From assembly GCF_007858445.1 (NCBI RefSeq), contig NZ_VIGV01000007.1:62001-126000 (forward strand): a stretch of 64,000 nt of DNA, in the 5' to 3' direction. Position numbers and translations under genes: made by a program. The stretch comes from Tsukamurella sputi. GTDB taxonomy: Bacteria > Actinomycetota > Actinomycetes > Mycobacteriales > Mycobacteriaceae. The notes beneath the pieces were generated by a model. That model was not told the DNA's origin. It did not search any database and saw nothing but the letters and a program-made list of their open reading frames with translations. Positions 24,113-30,405 of the stretch are shown one piece after another (positions within the stretch are counted from its first letter, which is position 1; the number at the start of each line of letters is the position of its first letter).

Positions 24113-24637
24113 ATGACCCTTCCCGGAACCCCCGCGGTGGCGGGCGCCGCAGAAGTGCTCAGGCCGCCGGCCCATCAGGTCTCGCCCCGCGCGAAGACCT
24201 GGTGGACCGTCCGTGCCGCGATCCGCTGGGTGATCGTGATCCCACTGGTCACAGTGGTGCTCGCGCTGATCCCCGACGTCCCGTGGTTCGTCGCCGTGGC
24301 GGCCTTCCTCGTGCTCGCGGCGGCGGCCGCGGCGCACTTGATCGTGATGCCGCGCTTCCGCTACGCCTTCCACCGGTGGGAGGTCAATGCGGTGGCGGTG
24401 TACTCGCAGGCGGGGTGGCTGACGCGGACGCGGGTGCTGATCCCGGTCTCGCGGGTGCAGGTGATCGACACCGTAGCGGGGCCGCTGGAGCGCTCCTTCG
24501 GCCTGTCGACTGTGACGGTGACCACTGCCTCGTCGGCGGGCACGGTGCGGATCTCGGGTCTGCCGACGGAGACCGCGCAGGCGATCGCCGCGGGCCTGAC
24601 CGTCAGCGCAGCGGAGGACACCGATGACGCGACCTGA
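24113..24637 (+). CDS. PH domain (bPH2) membrane protein, YdbS-like
   Basis: A 174-residue protein with two membrane helices near the N-terminus (about 37-75: AAIRWVIVIPLVTVVLALI, then WFVAVAAFLVLAAAAAAHL) and a bacterial PH domain (FHRWEVNAVAVYSQAGWLTRT..., RVQVIDTVAGPLERSFGL). It overlaps the next PH-domain gene by 14 bases, so the two are translationally coupled. The pairing matches the ydbS-ydbT gene pair of Bacillus, whose exact role is not settled. Confidence 0.85.
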   Translation: MTLPGTPAVAGAAEVLRPPAHQVSPRAKTWWTVRAAIRWVIVIPLVTVVLALIPDVPWFVAVAAFLVLAAAAAAHLIVMPRFRYAFHRWEVNAVAVYSQAGWLTRTRVLIPVSRVQVIDTVAGPLERSFGLSTVTVTTASSAGTVRISGLPTETAQAIAAGLTVSAAEDTDDAT

Positions 24638-26120
24638 GGAGGACGGCTGGAACAGGCTGTCGCCGTGGGGGATCGGAACCCGCGTCATCAAAGCGGTGCC
24701 GTCGCTCATTCCCGCGCTGATCGGCGTCTTCTTTCTCGGTCGCGCGGCCGGGCCGGTGTTCTTCATCATCGCCGGCGTCGCCATCAGCGCGCTGGTGGGC
24801 CTCCTGCCGTGGCTCACCACCCGATGGCGGGTCACCGAGGATCAGCTGGAGCTGCGGCACGGGCTGGTGCGCAAGGTCTCCGCCACCGCACGCCGCGACC
24901 GCATTCGCAGTGTCGACGTGACAGCCGGACCCATCGAGCGCGCCCTCTCGCTGCGCAAGGTCGTGGTCGGAACCGGCGTGGGCGGCAAGGAATCGGCCCT
25001 GATACTCGACCCCATTCCTGCGGACGTCGCGGAGGCGCTCGGCCACGACCTCCTGCGCCGGACCGCTGCGCCGACACCGACGGACGGGCTCGACGAGGGC
25101 GGTGACCCGCCGCCCGTCGCACCGCAGCCGGAGGAGGAGTTGGCGCGGTTGCGCCCGGAGTGGATCCGGTTCGCGCCGTTCTCGCTCACCGGCTTCGCCG
25201 TGGTCGCTGCGGGCGCCGGTATCGGTTTCCGCATCGTCGACGAGGCCGGGCTGCGCGAGCGCGGCTCCGAGCTCGCCGAGTCCTGGTTCGTCAAGATCCT
25301 CGATCTGGGCGCCGCAGTGGTGATCCCGGCCGCGGTCGTGCTGGTCGTGATCGTCTCGGTCCTCATCTCCGTGCTCGCGTACGTCCTCGCCTTCTGGGGC
25401 TTCCGGCTGGTCCGCCGGGCCGACGGTGCGCTGCACACCAGTCGCGGTCTCATCTCGACCGTGGCCGCGACGATCGAGCGCAAGCGGGTGCGCGGCGTGC
25501 AACTGCACGAGCCGGTGCTGATGCGCATCCCGCGCGGCGCGAAGCTGAGGGCGATCGCCACGGGCACGGACCGCAATCCCACGCTGCTGCCGCCCGCCCC
25601 TCGCTCCGAGGGCGTGCGCGTCGCCGAGCAGGTCCTCGGCAGGCAGGGAGTCGTCGAGCGGCCCCTCGTCGGGCACGGGCCGGTGGCACTGCGCCGCAGG
25701 TACACCCGCGCGCTGCTGGCGGCGCTCGTTCCGGTGGCCGTCTCACTGGCACTCGCCGTGGTCGCCCCGGGCGCATGGAAGGCGCTGCCGATCGTCGGCG
25801 CGGTCGTCGTGGTCGTGCTCGCCGTCGCCCTGGCCCGGGTGCGCTACGCGAATCTCGGCACGGTCACCGACGGGGACATCGTCGTCCTCGGTGCTCCCAC
25901 CGTTGCGCGCACCCGTACCGTCCTCGAGTTCGACGGGGTGATCGGCTTCGTCACGCGCGAGACCTTCTTCCAACGCCGGGCCGGCGTCGCGACGCTGACG
26001 GTGGCGACGGCGGCGGGTGCGTTCGGCGCCGTCGACGTGACGCCGGGCCGGGCCGCGGACGTCGCGCGCACCGTCGAACCGGAGATCGTGACGGGCTTCC
26101 TCGCCGTCAGCGAGGCGTGA
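24624..26120 (+). CDS. PH domain membrane protein, YdbT-like
   Basis: A 498-residue membrane protein with three membrane-hairpin plus bPH2 units. Helix pairs near 25-70, 185-255 and 365-400 alternate with PH domains carrying the repeated RRDRIRSVDVTAGPIERALSL/RKRVRGVQLHEPVLMRI pattern. A charged linker (about 155-175, EGGDPPPVAPQPEEEL) separates the first and second units. It is co-translated with the preceding short PH protein (14-base overlap). Its 3' end overlaps the convergent nitroreductase-family gene by 14 bases. Its function in membrane or envelope stress is unproven. Confidence 0.87.
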   Translation: MTRPEEDGWNRLSPWGIGTRVIKAVPSLIPALIGVFFLGRAAGPVFFIIAGVAISALVGLLPWLTTRWRVTEDQLELRHGLVRKVSATARRDRIRSVDVTAGPIERALSLRKVVVGTGVGGKESALILDPIPADVAEALGHDLLRRTAAPTPTDGLDEGGDPPPVAPQPEEELARLRPEWIRFAPFSLTGFAVVAAGAGIGFRIVDEAGLRERGSELAESWFVKILDLGAAVVIPAAVVLVVIVSVLISVLAYVLAFWGFRLVRRADGALHTSRGLISTVAATIERKRVRGVQLHEPVLMRIPRGAKLRAIATGTDRNPTLLPPAPRSEGVRVAEQVLGRQGVVERPLVGHGPVALRRRYTRALLAALVPVAVSLALAVVAPGAWKALPIVGAVVVVVLAVALARVRYANLGTVTDGDIVVLGAPTVARTRTVLEFDGVIGFVTRETFFQRRAGVATLTVATAAGAFGAVDVTPGRAADVARTVEPEIVTGFLAVSEA

Positions 26121-26586
26121 GCCGGTACAGCTTGATCGTGCGGCCGCCGGCCCGTTCGACGTAGTCGTCGTACGCCGGCCACACCGCGACGATGCTCGGC
26201 CACAGGCGTTTCCGATCCGATTCGGAGATCCGCCGGGCCCGCACCGGGATGCGGCGCGTCCCGAGGAGCACCTCGGCGTCGGGCGTGGCCTCGAGGTTGT
26301 ACGACCACGCGGGGTGGTGCTTCTGGCCGAAGTTGGAGGCGATCACGACGAAGTCGGCTCCGTCCCGCACGTACAGCAGCGGCACGGCCCGGGCAACGCC
26401 ACTGCGCCGTCCCACCGTGGTCAGGGTGAGTTGCGGGAGCAGTGCCTCCGGGATCAGGTGGATGCTGCCGCCGCTGATCCGGGTGACCGCCTTGTCGAGC
26501 GGGACCGTGGCGCGCACCATCCGGGATACGGCACGATGCCGCCCGAGCTGCAGGAACCGTGCCTTGAGATCGTCCAGGATCGCCAT
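26107..26586 (-). CDS. Deazaflavin (F420)-dependent nitroreductase/quinone reductase family protein
   Basis: A 159-residue protein of the split-barrel DDN/FDOR-B family, which in mycobacteria uses reduced cofactor F420 to reduce quinones or nitro compounds. Family marks are LTTVGRRSGVARAVPLLYV, DFVVIASNFGQKHHPAWSYNLEATPDAEV and RKRLWPSIVAVWPAYDDYVERAGGR near the end. ATG 26586 is taken from the family's typical N-terminus (MAILDDLKARFLQL); the frame is open further upstream. It is probably a single gene, with a 14-base antisense overlap of the PH-protein gene end. Confidence 0.87.
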   Translation of the reverse strand: MAILDDLKARFLQLGRHRAVSRMVRATVPLDKAVTRISGGSIHLIPEALLPQLTLTTVGRRSGVARAVPLLYVRDGADFVVIASNFGQKHHPAWSYNLEATPDAEVLLGTRRIPVRARRISESDRKRLWPSIVAVWPAYDDYVERAGGRTIKLYRLTPR

Positions 26587-26626
26587 GGCGGCAGTGTAGT
26601 GAACTCCCGCGGTCTCCGGGGCGCGA

Positions 26627-27538
26627 TCAGTTCGTGGCGAGTCGCGCGCCACCCGCGGCGCGCAGCACGGCGTTCAGCGAGTAGTACTGCGTGAGCTGCT
26701 GGGTGACGCGACCGGAATCGCGGTCCGTCAGCGTGACCGCGTCGGTGATGATGCCGAGCGCTGCGTTGTCGGAGGTGCGGACGAGCGGCCCGCCGCTGTC
26801 GCCCTGCGTGGTGACGATGTCGGTCACCATCCAGTCACCCATCACCTTGGTGACCTTGCCGCAGCGGCGCCCGTTCACCGAACCCAACTGGCACACCGGA
26901 TCCCCGATCCGCGCGGTGCCCACCGACCGCGGCGCCATACCGGGCGCCGATGAGAGCAGCTTCACCTGCGGATCCGTGAGCCGGAACGTGCCCCAGTCCG
27001 GGCCGAACGGGTCGACGGGGGAGTAGTGCCCCGGACGGTTCGGGTCCTCTTTGACCTCGGGAGCCTGCGACTGGACCACCTCGCCGACGATCCACTTCTT
27101 GACGCCTACCGGCTGCTGCGGTGCACCGCAGTGCCCTGCCGTCACGCCCAGGCGCTCGCCGTCCGGCGCGGTCACCGCGAAGCCCATCGTGCACTGCAGC
27201 GACTCGAACCGGCCGCCGCCCAGCGAGCGCTGCAGGATGTCGATCCGGTCGCCCGGCGCGACCGAGGTCGGGGCCGGGGTCTGCACGGGTGCAGGGGCGC
27301 TCGGCTTCGCGGGCGTCGACGGTGCGCCCGGTGCGGGCTTCGGCGCCGCGCTCGGCTTCGCCGGAGTGCCGGGGGCGGAGGGCGCCGCGGGCTTGGGCGT
27401 GGGGCTCGGCGACGGGACGGGAGCGGTGGGCGCGGCGGTCGCGAACGCCGGAGTCAGGAGCGATCCCGATACCAGAACGGTGACCACCCCGATCGCTCCG
27501 CGTCGCAGTACCGCACCGATGCGCGTCCCGTCGGTCAA
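26627..27538 (-). CDS. Secreted chymotrypsin-like (S1) serine protease
   Basis: A 303-residue exported protease. A signal peptide (about 1-35, ending AFATAAP) is followed by a low-complexity Pro/Ala/Ser linker (about 37-95) and a trypsin-fold domain with catalytic His136 (TAGHC), Asp181 (PDWGTF) and Ser248 (GDSGGP). Paired cysteines (116/137 and 216/226) fit disulfides in an exported protein. The linker suggests that the enzyme spans or is held in the cell wall. It is divergent from putP. The substrate is unknown. Confidence 0.9.
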   Translation of the reverse strand: MTDGTRIGAVLRRGAIGVVTVLVSGSLLTPAFATAAPTAPVPSPSPTPKPAAPSAPGTPAKPSAAPKPAPGAPSTPAKPSAPAPVQTPAPTSVAPGDRIDILQRSLGGGRFESLQCTMGFAVTAPDGERLGVTAGHCGAPQQPVGVKKWIVGEVVQSQAPEVKEDPNRPGHYSPVDPFGPDWGTFRLTDPQVKLLSSAPGMAPRSVGTARIGDPVCQLGSVNGRRCGKVTKVMGDWMVTDIVTTQGDSGGPLVRTSDNAALGIITDAVTLTDRDSGRVTQQLTQYYSLNAVLRAAGGARLATN

Positions 27539-27729
27539 GGTCGAACCCTCCTAGGGTCATGGGGCGTGTGATCGAGTGGCGCCCTGGAAAGCGCCGCAGA
27601 AAGTCGTGGCCGAGCCTACCATTCCGCATGATCGACTCGAGTGAGATCAGTTTGCCGAACTGGGATTTCGCTGCCGCCATAGACCATGCGTGAACAGTGA
27701 GTTTCGGTTCCTGGACCAGAGGAGACCCC

Positions 27730-29229
27730 GTGTCCGACCAGACGTATCAGACCGTCGCAGTAGCGCTGTACTTCGCGGCCATGTTGTACATCGGTTGGAG
27801 CGCGTACCGGAAGACGCGCGACAACCTCGACGACTACATGCTCGCGGGACGCGGGCTCAAGCCCTGGGTCGCCGCGCTCAGTGCCGGCGCGTCCGACATG
27901 TCCGGGTGGTTGTTGATGGGCCTGCCCGGCGCGATCTATGCGAAAGGGCTCGTCGAGTCGTGGATCGCGATCGGCCTCACGATCGGGGCCTGGCTGAACT
28001 GGAAGTTCGTCGCGCCGCGTCTGCGCTCGTACACCGAGGTCGCGGGCAACTCGATCACCATCCCCAGCTTCCTCGAGCACCGGCTGCGCGACCGGTCGCG
28101 ATCGCTGCGGATCGTCTGCGGCCTCATCATCCTGGTCTTCTTCACGTTCTACGTCTCCAGCGGCATGGTGGCCGCGGGCAAGTTCTTCGACAGCACCTTC
28201 GGTGTGCAGTACATCCACGGCATGCTCATCGTCGCCGTGGTGACCATGGTCTACACGCTGTTCGGCGGCTTCCTCGGCGCGACTCTGACCGACGTCGCGC
28301 AGGGGCTGCTGATGCTCGCAGCGCTGGTCGCGGTGCCGATCGTCGCCCTGATCGAGGTCGGCGGCCCGTCGGTCACCGTCGACACCGTGAACTCGGTCAA
28401 CCCCGACTTCTTCAGCCTGTTCGCCGGCGGCACAGCCCTCGGCATCATCTCCGCGGCGGCGTGGGGCCTGGGCTACTTCGGCCAGCCGCACATCATCGTG
28501 CGGTTCATGGCGCTGCGCTCGCCGCAGGAGGCCGCCACCGCCCGCCGCTTCGGCATCAGCTGGATGGTGGCGACGGCGCTCGGCGCGATCGCGACCGCGT
28601 TCATCGGCATCGCCTACTTCGCGCTGCACCCGGAGAAGGCGCCGAAGGACCCCGAGACCGTCTTCCTGGTGCTCGCGCAGATCCTGTTCCACCCGTTCGT
28701 CGCCGGTCTCGTCCTGGCGGCGGTGCTCGCCGCCATCATGTCGACGGTGTCATCGCAGCTCGTCGTGTGCTCGTCGGCGCTGGTGGAGGACCTGTTCAAG
28801 ATCTTCGCCGAGAAGTCCGGGCGGGACTCGCAGATCAGCGACAAGACCTACGTGTTGCTCGGCAGGCTCGGCGTTCTCATCGTCGCTGTGATCGCGGTGC
28901 TCCTCGCGATCGACCCGTCGGACAGCATCCTCGAACTGGTCGGCTTCGCGTGGGCCGGATTCGGCTCGTCCTTCGGTCCGGTCGTACTCCTCGCGCTGTT
29001 CTGGCGCAGGCTCACCGCAGCGGGTGCGCTGTCCGGCCTCATCGTCGGCGCTGCCGTCGCCTTCGTCTGGGGCCAGTGGCCGCCCTTCGCTCTGTACGAG
29101 ATCGTCCCCGGCTTCGCCGCGAACCTGGTGGTCGCGATCGGCGTCAGTCTCGCCACCTACAAGCCCGACGATGCCGTCGACGCCGAGTTCGACGAGGCCT
29201 CCCGCCTCGCGGAGAGGCAGCCGGCGTAA
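27730..29229 (+). CDS. putP: Sodium/proline symporter
   Basis: A 499-residue polytopic membrane protein of the solute:sodium symporter family with about 13 helices. PutP marks are the opening helix YFAAMLYIGWSAYRKTRDNLDDYMLAGRGL, SAGASDMSGWLLMGLPGA, the GYFGQPHIIVRFMA loop, and SSQLVVCSSALVEDLF. It imports L-proline with sodium. GTG 27730 is chosen for the AGAGGAG just upstream; an in-frame GTG at 27697 would add 11 residues. It is the last chromosomal gene before the tRNA-His island. Confidence 0.92.
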   Translation: MSDQTYQTVAVALYFAAMLYIGWSAYRKTRDNLDDYMLAGRGLKPWVAALSAGASDMSGWLLMGLPGAIYAKGLVESWIAIGLTIGAWLNWKFVAPRLRSYTEVAGNSITIPSFLEHRLRDRSRSLRIVCGLIILVFFTFYVSSGMVAAGKFFDSTFGVQYIHGMLIVAVVTMVYTLFGGFLGATLTDVAQGLLMLAALVAVPIVALIEVGGPSVTVDTVNSVNPDFFSLFAGGTALGIISAAAWGLGYFGQPHIIVRFMALRSPQEAATARRFGISWMVATALGAIATAFIGIAYFALHPEKAPKDPETVFLVLAQILFHPFVAGLVLAAVLAAIMSTVSSQLVVCSSALVEDLFKIFAEKSGRDSQISDKTYVLLGRLGVLIVAVIAVLLAIDPSDSILELVGFAWAGFGSSFGPVVLLALFWRRLTAAGALSGLIVGAAVAFVWGQWPPFALYEIVPGFAANLVVAIGVSLATYKPDDAVDAEFDEASRLAERQPA

Positions 29230-29310
29230 GAGCGATCCGAACGACAGCACCCTCGACCGTGGCTCGTAGGGGGTGTTGTTCGCTCAGCGGCTCGTCCGAG
29301 TCGCCCGCAT

Positions 29311-29391
29311 ACGAGGAAAGGCCGGTCGATCAGCATTTCTGCTGCTCGACCGGCCTTCACCGCGTGGGGTGGATGACGGGACTCGAACCCG
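29311..29391. repeat. Left direct repeat of the tRNA-His island (att-like)
   Basis: An 81-base copy of the tRNA-His 3' end and its terminator region. It aligns without gaps to 34043-34123 at a constant offset of 4732 bases; the last 44 bases (29348-29391) are identical. The identical part covers the T-arm, acceptor 3' strand and CCA of tRNA-His, the classical site for tyrosine integrases. The rest of the tRNA is absent here. 29230-29577 holds no gene apart from this repeat, its hairpin and a short orphan reading frame. Confidence 0.9.
29318..29357. terminator. Hairpin terminator within the left repeat
   Basis: Eighteen-base arms 29318-29335 and 29340-29357 with one mismatch. It is the diverged sister of the tRNA-His terminator at 34049-34090. 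It now lies downstream of putP and probably ends its transcript; before insertion it probably ended tRNA-His. Confidence 0.75.
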
Positions 29392-29533
29392 TGGGCGTGC
29401 TCGGACTGGTGTCCGCTGGCCTGCTGATTGGTGGGAGAAGTACGGGGCGACCCCGGCGGCTCTGATGGGCTATCGGCGTGCTGCGCGGCGGATGGGGCAT
29501 CTGATTGGTTACGATCACGGCGCTAGTCGATAG
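29392..29533 (+). other. Orphan reading frame abutting the left repeat (possible gene remnant)
   Basis: A reading frame running out of the repeat encodes a tail ADWWEKYGATPAALMGYR...GHLIGYDHGASR and stops at 29533. Its composition looks coding-like, and it has no start of its own after the repeat. It may be the 3' stump of a gene cut at the recombination point. No family is recognised. Confidence 0.25.
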
Positions 29534-29577
29534 TAGCGGCGGCCTCAGCGAATCGCTGGGCCACCGCCTCGCTCTCG

Positions 29578-30357
29578 TCAAGTTTGAAGCATAGCCAATG
29601 TCGTTCGCATCTCTTCCAGCGTCGGGTTCCCACAAGCGCGGTGGACTGACTCGGCCATCTCGAACGTGAAGTCCTCTGGCTCGTATCCGACCTGCAGTAG
29701 GCCATACTCTGATTTCTCGTTAGGAGTCCAATCAACGCCTTCGGCGAGAAGCTCTGGAAACGTCAGGTCTGTCGCACGAAGCGTATTCAGCCATCCGATA
29801 GTTGAGATCGTTGACAGCGTGTTGGGCTGAGGGCGGGGAGGTGGTAATTCGCCACGCATGAGGGAACTGACCTCGATGTCGGCAAACAGCTGGGCTCGTT
29901 CTCTGGATCGTTGTATTTCTCTTTGATCGAAACTAACGGCAGCGGATGAAGTAACTGGCCATGCATTTCGCGCTTTTGAATACCAGTCGACTACTGACGC
30001 GGCGATTGCGTCTGGGTTCGCGACGTTAGAGAGGTCGCTCACGATCAACATTCCGTCGCTATAAATGAGGCCGCATTGGTAGTCGCCGTGGCATTCAAGG
30101 TGGACTATTCCTCTGTCGCGATGGGATTGGAAATGGTCAAGCAGTGTCGCCGCCGCGAGGTCTGGAGAGTTTGGGAGCTCTGTTGTATCGTAGGTTGTCT
30201 CGGAACCGACTCCTATGAACCAATAAGAACCGGTGGCGACAGTAAACAGAAATCGTGCGAGTTCGAGGGCTCGTTGCTCAGGTATATCGGAGCTTCCCTT
30301 CGTGTCGAAGCCGATTTCGGGGGATTCGCAATGAATCCTCCATCGCTGATAGCTCAT
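29578..30357 (-). CDS. Putative immunity protein for the adjacent toxin (Imm52-like?)
   Basis: A 259-residue, probably cytosolic, acidic protein without signal peptide or membrane helix. It lies 48 bases downstream of the toxin-like gene on the same strand and has AAGGAGT about 9 bases before its ATG. A trimmed alpha/beta pattern is seen (MSYQRWRIHCESPEIGF, GSYWFIGVGSE, LLDHFQSHRDRGIVHLECHGDY, GMLIVSDLSNV). Polymorphic toxin loci with Tox-REase-5 domains are commonly followed by Imm52-family immunity genes; size and position fit, but the family match is a guess from memory. G+C is clearly lower than in the flanks, as expected of exchanged immunity cassettes. It could alternatively be an unrelated cargo gene. 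Confidence 0.6.
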   Translation of the reverse strand: MSYQRWRIHCESPEIGFDTKGSSDIPEQRALELARFLFTVATGSYWFIGVGSETTYDTTELPNSPDLAAATLLDHFQSHRDRGIVHLECHGDYQCGLIYSDGMLIVSDLSNVANPDAIAASVVDWYSKARNAWPVTSSAAVSFDQREIQRSRERAQLFADIEVSSLMRGELPPPRPQPNTLSTISTIGWLNTLRATDLTFPELLAEGVDWTPNEKSEYGLLQVGYEPEDFTFEMAESVHRACGNPTLEEMRTTLAMLQT

Positions 30358-30405
30358 GGGGCGACTCCTTGTTTTGTGGTGGCGGCGGCAGCAGCATTCA
30401 TTTCG

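Noticed and set aside
27297-27430. Proline/alanine repeats in the serine protease as a possible tandem repeat or CRISPR-like array
   Set aside because: They are low-complexity codons of a secreted linker, not regular repeats with spacers. No CRISPR array is seen anywhere in the window.
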